From contig NZ_CAJF01000005.1 of NCBI RefSeq assembly GCF_000304335.1, forward strand, positions 62,001 to 126,000: a stretch of DNA of 64,000 nt, given 5' to 3'. The translations under genes and the position numbers were made by a program. Source of the DNA: Microbacterium yannicii PS01. GTDB lineage: Bacteria > Actinomycetota > Actinomycetes > Actinomycetales > Microbacteriaceae. Below, in pieces: positions 1-7,825 of this stretch (positions are counted from its first letter, which is position 1; each line of letters opens with the position of its first letter). The notes beneath the pieces were generated by a model. The model had not been told where the DNA came from and did no database searches. It saw nothing but the letters and a program-made list of their open reading frames with translations.

Positions 1-210
1 GGCGATGCTGATGGCGGCGAGCGCGAGGTAGAGGCTTCCTACGTCCCGTATAAGGTGCTCGTTCTCCGCGCCGTCGAGACTGATCCAGGTGAGCCCGAAC
101 CCGGGGAATGATGTGTAGAAGGCATGCGGAAAGAATTGCGCCCACACACCTACGTAGAGTCCGATGAGCGCGGAAACCGCGAGCAACCATCGACGATATG
201 TAGTGTTCAT
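1..210 (-). CDS. Small membrane protein, partial (C-terminus outside window)
   Basis: The reverse strand opens with ATG at 210 and stays open to the window edge, giving 70 residues (MNTTYRRWLLAVSALIG...). Residues 8-25 and 57-70 are hydrophobic, and the part between contains Phe/Pro/Gly-rich residues and a polar loop, so this is probably the start of a three- or four-helix membrane protein. I do not recognise the family with confidence; it resembles uncharacterised DUF4345-like proteins. The start codon lies about 8 bases downstream of the -10 element of an ECF-type promoter (218-246), so the mRNA may be leaderless. Its expression is therefore likely tied to the sigma factor at 1479-2411. Confidence 0.6.
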   Translation of the reverse strand, partial: MNTTYRRWLLAVSALIGLYVGVWAQFFPHAFYTSFPGFGLTWISLDGAENEHLIRDVGSLYLALAAISIA

Positions 211-217
211 ACCTATC

Positions 218-246
218 AGGACAGTGCAGCACCACCGAATGTGAGG
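218..246 (-). promoter_or_regulatory. Predicted ECF41-type promoter, site A
   Basis: On the reverse strand CCTCACAT (246-239) is followed after exactly 16 bases by GTCCT (222-218). The same layout occurs at 1488-1516, 2911-2939 and 3326-3354. It resembles the published ECF41 promoter (TGTCACA near -35, CGTC near -10). The predicted transcription start is only a few bases before ATG 210. This copy differs from the other three in the -10 element (GTCCT instead of GTCAT). Confidence 0.6.
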
Positions 247-315
247 TCCGCGCCCTGAGTTGCTTTAGGACCGTCACCCACCGCACGAACCGGCGGGGTG
301 AGCGGTCAGATCGCA

Positions 316-1440
316 TTACCTCGCCGATAGCTGCTTCGGTCGCACGGGGTTGCGGTCGTCGGTGCGCGCGTGTCCGAAGTACATGAGTTCCCAGATTGCC
401 TCATCGGTGTGCTTCTCCACCAAGGTGGTCCCCTGCCACCGTTCGATCGTCAGGTCCCCCACGAACCGGAGATATGCGCCGTCGAAACCGATGAGCCGCG
501 CCGCGATCTTGCGGATGCCTTTCATCTGTTCGACGAACGTGTTGGCCACAAGGTCGCGGTGCTTGGTGAACGTGACGACGTAGCGGTCCGTACCGTCATC
601 GTAGAAGTACTGCGTCACGCCGGCGACAGGCTTGCCGGTCTTGGTGTCGGTGTAGGCCTCTGTCGCGCGGAACCGTGTCTTCGCGGCGTCGTCGGCCACG
701 ATCTGACCGTCTTTCGCGAGCATGAAGATCGGGATCGGTTGGTAGCCGAACTTCTCGTGAGAGGTGATGTACGAGGCGATCACGGAGTACGGCCCCGCTT
801 GGCCGCGTGCCCAATACCAGTCGTTGATAATGGCCGTCATTCCGACGTTGCCCCAGTTGTGGTCGTGGTAGCCGCCGCCGGTTGCGTCGCTGCGTACGCC
901 GGCGACTTCGTACGAACCGCGCACGGTTCCCTGCGGCACGGCCGGCAGCCAGGAAAACTCCAAATCACGCTTCTCGCCGAAGACGAGATACCCCGTGTGG
1001 GGACGCCACGGGCGGATCTCGGCGTCAAGGGTCACGTCCACCTTTACGTCGTCGATCTCTGCATGGATCTCGTAATGCGAAAGGTTTCCGGTGAACCGGT
1101 TTCCCGCGATGCGGACATCGGCGTGATCATCAGCAGCCGAGAAGGAGTCCGCGGGGTAGTCGCGGATGAAGCTGAAGCTGCGTCCGTCCGGCAGATCGAG
1201 ATTCAGGCGGATCATCGGACTGAGCGGCTTGTTGGGGGCGGACAGATCCTTCGTCATGAAGATTACGACGAGCTTCGCCCCGTCGTCGAGGTGGGCGTCG
1301 AAGTACCACCATTCGTAGGTTCCACGCCCACCGTCGGTCCGAGCACCGTCTTCCCAGGCGGCGACCGAGTCCTTAGAGATGCCGATGCGACGGTAATCTT
1401 CATCGCGCTCCGCGATGCTCCCGCTGTGCTTCGTGGTCAT
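316..1440 (-). CDS. CrtC/lipocalin-like domain protein
   Basis: The product has 374 residues if translation starts at ATG 1440, which has AGAGGA about 7 bases upstream; a longer open frame to 1485 lacks such a site. The N-terminal half contains the YEWWYFDAHLDDG motif and a later GGGYHDHNWGN motif, which are typical of the hydroxyneurosporene synthase/carotenoid 1,2-hydratase (CrtC) and AttH lipocalin-like families. Members bind or hydrate hydrophobic substrates such as carotenoids, but many of these homologues have unknown substrates and no carotenoid genes are seen nearby. There is no signal peptide. It lies just downstream of the ECF sigma gene but has its own ECF-type promoter at 1488-1516, inside the 3' end of the sigma gene. 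Hydratase activity is inferred from family only. Confidence 0.75.
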   Translation of the reverse strand: MTTKHSGSIAERDEDYRRIGISKDSVAAWEDGARTDGGRGTYEWWYFDAHLDDGAKLVVIFMTKDLSAPNKPLSPMIRLNLDLPDGRSFSFIRDYPADSFSAADDHADVRIAGNRFTGNLSHYEIHAEIDDVKVDVTLDAEIRPWRPHTGYLVFGEKRDLEFSWLPAVPQGTVRGSYEVAGVRSDATGGGYHDHNWGNVGMTAIINDWYWARGQAGPYSVIASYITSHEKFGYQPIPIFMLAKDGQIVADDAAKTRFRATEAYTDTKTGKPVAGVTQYFYDDGTDRYVVTFTKHRDLVANTFVEQMKGIRKIAARLIGFDGAYLRFVGDLTIERWQGTTLVEKHTDEAIWELMYFGHARTDDRNPVRPKQLSAR

Positions 1441-1478
1441 GATTCGTCCTCTATGTCTCGTGCCCGCTGCGGGCATCT

Positions 1479-2411
1479 TCACCATGTATGACCGGGTTGG
1501 TCCTGTGAATGTGAGGGCCTATTCCACAGCGAGAGCTTCCCTGGATTCACGACCATGCGCACATCCGAGACGAGGCCATGCATCACATCAAGGGTGACGA
1601 CGCCGGTGATTCGGCCCTCGTCCCAAAGCGCGAAACCGAGGCCGTCGGGCGTGTCTTGCTCGAGAATCTCCGAACCCGGGCTCTTCGCGACGATGCCGAG
1701 CAGGAAGCGCGCCACCCGGTCGGCACCCACGATGGGGTTGCGCGCCGCAGTCACAACGCCGCCGCCATCGGCCTGCAGCACGACGTGCGAGTCCATGGCC
1801 AACATGAGTCCTGGAAGATTGTTCGCGCGAATTGCGTGGGCGAAAGACTTCACCACTCTGTCGTGCTCGGCGCGAGGGTCGCGCCGATTTCGGCTCGCCT
1901 CCACGCGGACACGTGCGAATGCCGCTAAGAGCTCGGCTTCGGCCGATGTGCAACGCAGGATCATCGCGACCTCATCCAGAGGCACCGCGAAGATCTCATG
2001 AAGAACGAAAGCGATCCGCTCTCCCGATGGCATCGCTTCCAATACCACAAGAAGAGCTGTGCTGATCGAGTCGTCCATTGTGATGCGATCGCTTGCGTCA
2101 GCGGGGATCATGTTTGGATGCCCGAAGGCGCTATTCGGGACAGGCTCCGGCAGCCATGGGCCGACGTAGCGCGCGTGCCGTGCCTTCGCCGTGCTGAGCC
2201 TTGCAAGACAGACTCTGCTGATCACGCGTGTCATCCACGTCTGCGGCGGCGCGATCTGATCCCGTTCGTGCTGAGGCAGCTTGTACCAGCGCAGGTATGT
2301 CTCCTGCACAGCTTCTTCGGCCTCGGGAATGGTGCCGAGCATCCGGTAAGCGAGCGACACGAGATGCCGGCGCTCGCTGAGCATCTCGTTACCGTTCTCG
2401 TCCTGCGGCAC
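1479..2411 (-). CDS. ECF41-type RNA polymerase sigma factor with SnoaL-like C-terminal domain
   Basis: The 310-residue protein starts at GTG 2411 (AAAGG about 8 bases upstream). Residues about 10-75 are sigma region 2 (LAYRMLGTIPEAEEAVQETY) and about 110-165 are region 4. The last 130 residues form a SnoaL/NTF2-like domain with LQADGGG and VNPGKL motifs, matching the DGGG and NPDKL signatures of the ECF41 (SigJ-like) group. In that family the C-terminal domain stands in for an anti-sigma factor and tunes activity. It follows the cupin gene by 60 bases on the same strand, so both are probably transcribed from the promoter at 2911-2939, making the factor self-regulating. Four copies of the same promoter pattern occur within 3.2 kb. 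The inducing signal is unknown. Confidence 0.92.
   Translation of the reverse strand: MPQDENGNEMLSERRHLVSLAYRMLGTIPEAEEAVQETYLRWYKLPQHERDQIAPPQTWMTRVISRVCLARLSTAKARHARYVGPWLPEPVPNSAFGHPNMIPADASDRITMDDSISTALLVVLEAMPSGERIAFVLHEIFAVPLDEVAMILRCTSAEAELLAAFARVRVEASRNRRDPRAEHDRVVKSFAHAIRANNLPGLMLAMDSHVVLQADGGGVVTAARNPIVGADRVARFLLGIVAKSPGSEILEQDTPDGLGFALWDEGRITGVVTLDVMHGLVSDVRMVVNPGKLSLWNRPSHSQDQPGHTW
1488..1516 (-). promoter_or_regulatory. Predicted ECF41-type promoter, site B
   Basis: CCTCACAT (1516-1509) and GTCAT (1492-1488) on the reverse strand are separated by exactly 16 bases. The predicted start is near 1481, giving a leader of about 40 bases to ATG 1440. The promoter lies inside the last codons of the sigma factor gene, so the CrtC-like gene can be expressed separately. 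Confidence 0.65.
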
Positions 2412-2471
2412 GGCGAAGCCTTTCTGCTTTTCGGAACACGTCAGCGATGAATAGCCGCAGCCGTCGCGGTG

Positions 2472-2867
2472 TCAGGCCGCTTCGCGATAGCGCAGGTGTG
2501 CGCGTTCAGCCAACTCTTCCGCCGAGGGGTACGTCATCATCTCCTGTCCGGGCGTGCACACCATCACGGCGACGAAACGCGTGTACCCGTCGTCGAGGTT
2601 GTTAGCCGCCTGGTAGTGGATCAGGTCTCCGCCTGGCTCCCAGAAAGCTTCCCCTGCGCGAATGACGCGCGCGGGTTCTCCTTCAAGCTCGAAGATGAGC
2701 TCACCCTCAATGAGGTACGCGAAGACAGGACCCGAGTGACGGTGAGGCGGCGATCCGGCCGAGCCTGGCTCCAGCTCGATCGTTACAGTCACAACATTCG
2801 GCTGACCGAGGTCGAAGTCGAGCTCAACGTGGTCGAGCAGCTGTATTGCGGCAGGCGATGCGTTCAT
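2472..2867 (-). CDS. Small cupin-domain protein
   Basis: This 131-residue protein is a single cupin barrel. The first cupin motif contains SPPHRHSGPVFAYLIEGE (about residues 39-56), with two histidines and a downstream Glu as likely metal ligands. The second motif contains the EPGGDLIHYQAANN stretch with the third histidine. Start ATG 2867 has GGAG 7 bases upstream. It is the first gene of a probable two-gene operon with the ECF41 sigma factor and carries an ECF-type promoter at 2911-2939. Small cupins near ECF41 factors may detoxify or bind reactive compounds, but the substrate cannot be read from the sequence. Confidence 0.85.
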   Translation of the reverse strand: MNASPAAIQLLDHVELDFDLGQPNVVTVTIELEPGSAGSPPHRHSGPVFAYLIEGELIFELEGEPARVIRAGEAFWEPGGDLIHYQAANNLDDGYTRFVAVMVCTPGQEMMTYPSAEELAERAHLRYREAA

Positions 2868-2891
2868 GGTGTCTCCAATCGTTGGCGAGCC

Positions 2892-3264
2892 CTAGGGGCC
2901 CCTACCGGACATGACCGGACGCGAGAACAAAATGTGAGGCGTGTGGGCCTGGATCCCGGGGTACGTCCGGCGAACACGCGCGGCCTCGTACGTGTCAGTG
3001 ACCGTGTCGCCGGCGATCTCAACGGGGTCGAAGGTACCCTCGATCGACACCCGGCCGTCGATCTGTCGGTCGCATCGAGATGGGACGGAAGATGTCAGCC
3101 GCGTCGCGCACACCGTCGGTGGTCGCGACGAAGATCGCCTCCTCAACCGACGCGCCCCCGCGTGCCAGCGCCGTGTTCTGCTCGTCGTAGGCGTGACCAT
3201 CGCCGCCGATCGTCCCCTTGCTCCGGAACAACTGACGCCGTTCGGTCTCCGGGACACTGCGCAC
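2892..3264 (-). pseudogene. Frameshifted remnant of an unrecognised gene
   Basis: Two adjacent reverse-strand frames both read like real protein. The 5' part (from about 3264 to 3085) contains SKGTIGGDGHAYDEQNTALA followed by GGASVEEAIFVATTDGVRDA. The 3' part, in another frame (about 3075 to 2892), contains QIDGRVSIEGTFDPVEIAGD and ends in LFSRPVMSGRGP. The switch is near 3075. Neither half has a good ribosome-binding site. I do not recognise the family. It lies in the ECF41 cluster and its 3' end overlaps the cupin promoter, which suggests it was another member of this gene group that has decayed. A sequencing error cannot be excluded. Confidence 0.45.
2911..2939 (-). promoter_or_regulatory. 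Predicted ECF41-type promoter, site C
   Basis: CCTCACAT (2939-2932) and GTCAT (2915-2911) on the reverse strand have a 16-base spacer. The predicted start near 2904 leaves a leader of about 37 bases to the cupin ATG 2867. As the sigma gene follows the cupin gene, this promoter would give positive autoregulation. Confidence 0.65.
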
Positions 3265-3325
3265 CGCCGCGACATCCTGCCCGGTAGTCGGCAGAAGTCG
3301 GTTAGGCGCCGGTTCCAGTCAACGG

Positions 3326-3354
3326 CCTCACATATCCGGCCGCAGTCGGGTCAT
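3326..3354 (+). promoter_or_regulatory. Predicted ECF41-type promoter, site D
   Basis: CCTCACAT (3326-3333) and GTCAT (3350-3354) on the forward strand have a 16-base spacer, identical in layout to the three reverse-strand copies. It faces the oxidoreductase gene at 3451, with a leader of about 90 bases. Confidence 0.65.
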
Positions 3355-3450
3355 AGAGATGAGCGAGATAGCTCGGAACCCGCCTGCAAGTCGAACTCCT
3401 GCGCATTCAGAGGGTGAGCGGCGCCAGAGGCGCCACGAAGGGAAACAGTC

Positions 3451-4023
3451 ATGACCAAAGCAACTATCTTCGGTAGAGGCAACATGGGCGTCGCGATCGC
3501 CGACATCCTCGTTGCTGGCGGAGTCGAGGTGTCCCACATCACCACGGCGACGGAGTCCGCTATTGTGGACGGCGACATCGTCGTTCTCGCCGTTCCTTAC
3601 GCTGCCCTTGACGGCATCGTCACTAAGTACGGTAGTCAACTTGGTGGGAGGGTTGTCGTCGACATTACCAATCCCTTGGACTTCCAGACACTCAAGCTCG
3701 TCGTCCCAACCGACAGCTCTGCCGCAGCAAAGCTCTCTCGGCAGCTTCCTGGGTCGAGAGTGTTGAAGGCTTTCAACACGACATTTGCGAGCGCCCTGAT
3801 TAGCAAGACCGTCGGTCCCAACCCGACTACGGTGCTCATAGCCGGGGATGATGCGGACGCCAAGACGGCCCTCGCCTCCGCCGTCATCGACGGCGGGATC
3901 GAAGCTTTCGACTCGGGCGATCTGACTGCGGCACGTGAATTGGAAGCCGTCGGCTACCTTCAACTCCGTCTCGCCATGGAACACAAGATTTCCTTTACCG
4001 GCGGTTTCTCGCTGACGAAATAG
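3451..4023 (+). CDS. NADPH-dependent F420 reductase-type oxidoreductase
   Basis: The 190-residue protein begins with a Rossmann dinucleotide-binding motif (ATIFGRGNMGVAIADIL, residues 4-20) and continues with DIVVLAVPYAALDGIV and VVDITNPLD, the pattern of the F420-dependent NADP oxidoreductase/NAD-binding family (PF03807). The later stretch VLKAFNTTFASAL is also typical. The family transfers hydride between NADP(H) and F420 or an unknown partner; many short members have no proven substrate. Start ATG 3451 follows GAAGGGAAACAGTC. It is the only forward gene in the ECF41 group and has the matching promoter at 3326-3354. Confidence 0.85.
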   Translation: MTKATIFGRGNMGVAIADILVAGGVEVSHITTATESAIVDGDIVVLAVPYAALDGIVTKYGSQLGGRVVVDITNPLDFQTLKLVVPTDSSAAAKLSRQLPGSRVLKAFNTTFASALISKTVGPNPTTVLIAGDDADAKTALASAVIDGGIEAFDSGDLTAARELEAVGYLQLRLAMEHKISFTGGFSLTK

Positions 4024-4529
4024 CGGCTGACCGCTGGCCCTGCATGGCTTTGCCGTCGGCAATTGTGACCCAGCGCCCAGCAAGGACGCCCGTCCCGGCG
4101 GAGGGCTAGGTCGACCCGACCTGGCACTCGCGCGGCTAAACGCGTCCCGCGTGGCGCGAGTTTGAGCTATGCGCTGTGTGGCACTGGACAGTGGCCGATG
4201 GACAAGCCCATTGGCTGGTCGGGGGCTCCCTTCGCCGCATTCCAGGCCGGGCTTGCTGGCCGGGACAGGATAGATGACGGACCCAGATATCAAGTGCTAC
4301 GAGGCGGCTCGACAGCCTTCGAGAGGTGGGGTCCGAAACGACGGTAAGCGCGTCGACGACCACGGCATTACGCACCATGCGAACTCCTACCCGGCCGGGA
4401 TCAGATCGTGCTCGTCGCTCGCTATCTAACAGGCGCTTGATGGCGCTGCGCCGCGAAGCCAGAAGTAACCGCTGACCTCGGTATTCACTGACACTTGACC
4501 TAGAGCAGGATCGCCTCGCGAGCGAGTGG
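4024..4529. other. Gene-free stretch of about 500 bases
   Basis: I see no convincing gene here. Short open frames on both strands lack ribosome-binding sites and plausible protein composition. An inverted repeat ACTCGCGC...GCGCGAGT (about 4126-4133 and 4154-4161) has a 20-base loop and could be a weak terminator or chance. The stretch separates the ECF41 group from the hemerythrin gene and may contain gene debris. Confidence 0.4.
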
Positions 4530-5054
4530 TCACAGCGGTCCGAACACGTCCTTGAGTTCAGCATGCAGCTCGAGCTGGTCCAGGAGCGGCTCAAGTTCGC
4601 GTTCCTCGAATCGGAAGTGCGATTCCATGATCGCCGCGAAGCCCTCTAGGTGCTGGGCGAGGATCGTTGGGGACTCGGCGGACTTCACCGCGATATCGAA
4701 CCTGGTCAAAACCGTGGAGATCATGTCGTGATCCTGTCGAAGCATCCGCACCACGCGCGACGCCTCCGGGTACTGCGAGACGAGCGCAGGAAATAGCATC
4801 GCGTCCTCGCCTCGGTGATGTCCATCGAGGGCCACGCAGAACCCGTGGCAGTACAACAGCAGATCTCGAGAGGCGTCTGACACGTCAGCGCCGTCGCGTG
4901 CGGCGTCCTGTGCGGCTGCGAATGCGAGACGCAGCCTTGCATGCGCCTCAAGAAGCTGTCGTCGCCATGCGACCAGCCTCGGGATGTCGCTCACGCGACG
5001 ATATCGGTACGAGCTTTCATGGGTGACCGCCTTAGTTGAGCGCCGAATGACCAT
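4530..5054 (-). CDS. Hemerythrin/HHE cation-binding domain protein
   Basis: The product is up to 174 residues and consists of one four-helix hemerythrin-like HHE domain. Candidate di-iron ligands are His in LLEAHARLR and FCVALDGHHRGEDAMLFP (HHRGE pattern), His in LRQDHDMI, and MESHFRFEERELEP with the His and Glu pair. Such proteins bind oxygen or sense redox and iron state in the cytoplasm. The start is uncertain: ATG 5054 has no clear ribosome-binding site, and many relatives begin at the VSDIPRLVAW position about 21 residues later. It stands alone on the reverse strand. Confidence 0.85.
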   Translation of the reverse strand: MVIRRSTKAVTHESSYRYRRVSDIPRLVAWRRQLLEAHARLRLAFAAAQDAARDGADVSDASRDLLLYCHGFCVALDGHHRGEDAMLFPALVSQYPEASRVVRMLRQDHDMISTVLTRFDIAVKSAESPTILAQHLEGFAAIMESHFRFEERELEPLLDQLELHAELKDVFGPL

Positions 5055-5195
5055 GGGATCAGGAAGCGCGTCGACAGCCTAACGGGTGTCGGACCGGCTA
5101 CTGTCGCGGAACTGGGAGTGCGTGCGGGTGTCCGCTGACGAAGCGCCTTCCTCCGCCCGCGCGCCGGAGGATCGTGATCCGCGCATTGATCATGT

Positions 5196-5576
5196 CTAGC
5201 CGCGCAGGTGGGCCCCGCCGCCGACGTCGTAGGCCTCGCGGAGCCAAGTAGCGAACTCTTGATCGAGATCCGTGGGCGAGTAAACGCGGAATTGATGGAC
5301 GTAGAGGCGCTTCGTGTAGGGAGCGACGGAGACGATCCGGGGGTCTTGCACTTCCCTTTGCAGGTCGAGATAACCGCGAACGCCGTCCCGATAGGGGCGC
5401 GCGCCCGCGAACCCACGGCGTTCGCCCTTCAAGGTGATTGTCGTCTTGCTCACGGCGTAGGTGAACGGGCCGATGCTCTCGACCATTTGGATGAACTGCT
5501 GATAAAGGTCAACAGCGAACGGTGGCGCGTCCGCGAGATGCCGCTCGATTGTCCACTCCTCGTCGCTGGTCACCAT
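5196..5576 (-). CDS. DUF5655 domain protein
   Basis: The region WTIERHLADAPPFAVDLYQQ through VHQFRVYSPTDLDQEF and WLREAYDVGGGAHLRG matches the conserved DUF5655 pattern, including GPFTYAVSKTTITLKG and PYTKRLYVHQF. The family is about 110-130 residues and has no known function; it is often found near transport or nuclease genes. I place the start at ATG 5576 because the homologous region begins a few residues later; the open frame continues upstream to 5675 and ATG 5636 is another option. Function is unknown. Confidence 0.75.
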   Translation of the reverse strand: MVTSDEEWTIERHLADAPPFAVDLYQQFIQMVESIGPFTYAVSKTTITLKGERRGFAGARPYRDGVRGYLDLQREVQDPRIVSVAPYTKRLYVHQFRVYSPTDLDQEFATWLREAYDVGGGAHLRG

Positions 5577-5684
5577 GCACGTCAGCGTGGCGCATGGCGT
5601 ACCGATCAAGCAATGCGCGAGGTTGGACTCCGCCATCGTCACCCGGCGATCCGGCCAGGTCCCTCGCGCCCGCATGGGGGTGGT

Positions 5685-5930
5685 TCACCGCGCGGCGGAG
5701 CGCTCCTTGACGAGGAGCGCGAACACGAAGACACCAACCGCTAAGAGCATCGTGACTGCTGCCACGGTCATCACGGCCGCGTCCACTGGGAGCATCGCGC
5801 ATCCCGCCGACGTGTCCTCGTAGTCGCAACTGCGCCACGGCTGAAAGAAGTAGACCACGGTCACGGTCGCCCCAGTGAGTGCGAGGAGCGCGCTCCCGGT
5901 GACCAACCATCCGCGCACCTTCGGCTCCAC
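5685..5930 (-). CDS. Small two-helix membrane protein
   Basis: The 81-residue product has a hydrophobic helix at about residues 7-29 (WLVTGSALLALTGATVTVVY), a short outer loop with two cysteines (SCDYEDTSAGC) and a second helix at about 48-73, ending in a basic tail. The two loop cysteines could form a disulfide outside the membrane. I do not recognise a family. It may be co-transcribed with the DUF5655 gene, whose open frame starts immediately downstream. Confidence 0.55.
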   Translation of the reverse strand: MEPKVRGWLVTGSALLALTGATVTVVYFFQPWRSCDYEDTSAGCAMLPVDAAVMTVAAVTMLLAVGVFVFALLVKERSAAR

Positions 5931-6082
5931 GAACTGAGCCTACGACGCAATCTTGCCCGGTTTCCGCGACCGGTCCTGAGCGAGCGTCGGTTTACGTCGA
6001 CTCTTCTTCATCCGAGCGTGGAGCCGTGGTCGCAGCAAGAGTGTCAGTGTTTCAGGTGATCTTCCTGTCCAGCAGGTCGCTC

Positions 6083-6466
6083 CTACACGAACACCGTGAC
6101 CCACGCCACCAGCGCGAGTAGCGCCGGAATCAGGGCGACGAAGAGTTTGCGTGGGCTGCGCTCGCGGATCGCGAGGATCGTCATCAAGACGACGAGGATC
6201 GTTGCGACGCACGCCAGGATCGTTGTAATCCATCCGGTCTGATAGGTCGTAATCCCGCCGGACGAGCTCTCCCATTCGCAGTACCTGCCGGCGGGAAACG
6301 CGGTCTTCGAGCTCGCTAGGAGAGAAGTCTCTTGTGGTGCAGCAGCGTCCGCGGGGACGGTTCCTGTGATGCATGCGTACGCGGCGTTTCCCGCGACGCT
6401 GAAGTATTGGTAGATGGCCATCGCCAGAACGGGCAACGCACCAAGACAGGCGAAAACGAAGTACAC
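6083..6466 (-). CDS. Small membrane protein, three predicted helices
   Basis: The 127-residue protein has a helix at about 2-22 (FVFACLGALPVLAMAIYQYF), an outer loop with two cysteines (ACITGT and RYCEWESS), and two helices at about 78-98 and 108-126. The layout resembles the neighbour at 5685-5930 (helix, Cys-containing loop, helix) but I see no sequence similarity strong enough to call a duplication. No family recognised. The overlapping reverse frame at 5940-6374 is Arg-rich and is a shadow. Confidence 0.55.
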   Translation of the reverse strand: MYFVFACLGALPVLAMAIYQYFSVAGNAAYACITGTVPADAAAPQETSLLASSKTAFPAGRYCEWESSSGGITTYQTGWITTILACVATILVVLMTILAIRERSPRKLFVALIPALLALVAWVTVFV

Positions 6467-6632
6467 GGGCGAGCTCCCGGGCGCTGCTTTCCGGAATCCC
6501 GTTCTGCTTGAAGGGTCGTCATGCGCATCGAGGCTACTAGTCGTAACTCAGGAGCCCATGGCGAGCCGTTCAGCACACCAGGCCGCTCCGCCTGTGCGTT
6601 GTCGAATTCTCGACGACGAGGCGAGTGATTAC

Positions 6633-6848
6633 TTAGGCGATCGCACTTTCGGCGTCGCCGAAGACGCCACTCAGTTCGTCGCCGGAGGGTGTCTCTCCGA
6701 ACACAAGCCAGACTTGGTCCATAGGCAACACGCTTAGGCGTTCGCGGCCCACCTGGTTCCCTGGCCCGATGATCGATCCCTCTTTGCGCCAGAGGCTGCA
6801 TGCGGAGCAGATCGCTATGCGGTACGAAAACGGAGTGAAGTACACCAC
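6633..6848 (-). CDS. Possible small protein of unknown function
   Basis: A reverse frame of 71 residues begins with GTG GTG TAC (VVYFTPFSYRIAICSACSLW) and ends DELSGVFGDAESAIA. The residue mix looks more like real protein than the surrounding shadows, and one CxxC is present. There is no good ribosome-binding site and an in-frame stop lies shortly upstream, so it may be the remnant of a longer gene. No family recognised. Confidence 0.3.
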   Translation of the reverse strand: MVYFTPFSYRIAICSACSLWRKEGSIIGPGNQVGRERLSVLPMDQVWLVFGETPSGDELSGVFGDAESAIA

Positions 6849-7206
6849 CGTTCCGGTCCCGTACCGAGCAACCGACTATGCAGTCGAACTTCGCATGAAG
6901 TAGGTGCGTTGCCGGATCCGCCTGCGGCCAGAATGCGTTAGTTGCGGCCTTCATCCCGTTAGCTGAAGACATGGTCGATCAACGGACACGCGAGTACGAG
7001 GGTCGACGGCAACAGCGGCTCGCGTTGCTCGGAATTTGCTCACTCACCCGGCCTGACAAGCTTCGGGCTGCCGGCGACCTGGCGGCGCCGGCAGCCGGTT
7101 GCGTAACAATCTGATCATTTGACATATAACCGTCAAGCTGCAAGAGTTTGTCCAAGGTCTGCGAAACAGCCCGCTCGACAGGCAAACTGTGGAGGTGAAG
7201 ATCGCA

Positions 7207-7779
7207 GTGTCGACGCTCGATGGCAAGAAGATGACCGCCAAGGCAGCTACGGAGGCGATCGGCGACGATCTGCGCATCGCCCCAGCTTTCGCTGCTACCG
7301 CCATGGACGACGACAGCGGCGTGGCGACTGAGATCGAAGCGCGGTATCGGCGCGACCTTGGCCACTACATCGTTACAAAGATCGTGAAAGCGGCGATCCG
7401 CGCAGACTTCGATCATGACGCTCTCCGCAACACCGCGGTGTCGCACATCATGAAGGTCGCGGTCCCCCACTGCGTGGCCATCAACGTTCTCGACGAGAGC
7501 AAATGGACGACCGTCTGGGACACCACGGGTGCGGAGGGTCGGCTTATCCCTGACTGGCTGGCCGCCGAGGTCGTCAAGCGTGGGCAGCAGGAGGCCCGGA
7601 TGGCGGCGATCAGGATCATCTATGGCGCCTCGGCGCTGGCCGGGCTGCCGCCGGTGAGGGCCGTCCAAGACGAGCTGAACGTCCCGCACCGAACCGCGTC
7701 GGACTGGATCATGAAAGCTCGTAAGGCCGGTTGGCTCGAGGGACTGAACTACGCCATCGGCAGGCAGGCGCACGTGTAA
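7207..7779 (+). CDS. Helix-turn-helix protein of the integrated element
   Basis: I choose GTG 7207 because a perfect GGAGGTGA lies at 7191-7198, 8 bases upstream; the upstream in-frame GTGs overlap that site. This gives about 190 residues. The C-terminal 45 residues (VRAVQDELNVPHRTASDWIMKARKAGWLEG) form a helix-turn-helix with the replacement of a resistance-type turn by NVPHRTASDW. The N-terminal part is not recognised. The gene ends 46 bases before the integrase gene on the same strand. Proteins of this kind commonly accompany integrases in actinobacterial elements and may act as an excisionase-like or regulatory factor, but that role is inferred from position. Confidence 0.7.
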   Translation: MSTLDGKKMTAKAATEAIGDDLRIAPAFAATAMDDDSGVATEIEARYRRDLGHYIVTKIVKAAIRADFDHDALRNTAVSHIMKVAVPHCVAINVLDESKWTTVWDTTGAEGRLIPDWLAAEVVKRGQQEARMAAIRIIYGASALAGLPPVRAVQDELNVPHRTASDWIMKARKAGWLEGLNYAIGRQAHV

Positions 7780-7825
7780 GAACCAGCGCGGCCGGCCCGC
7801 GAGGGCGGCGGACTGAAGGAGGGCG

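Noticed and set aside
4136..4594. Reverse open frame of 152 codons upstream of the hemerythrin end
   Set aside because: Ser/Arg-rich shadow without ribosome-binding site; overlaps the hemerythrin gene.
5940..6374. Reverse open frame of 144 codons beside the small membrane protein
   Set aside because: Composition is Arg/Asp-rich and it overlaps the better membrane-protein frame at 6083-6466.
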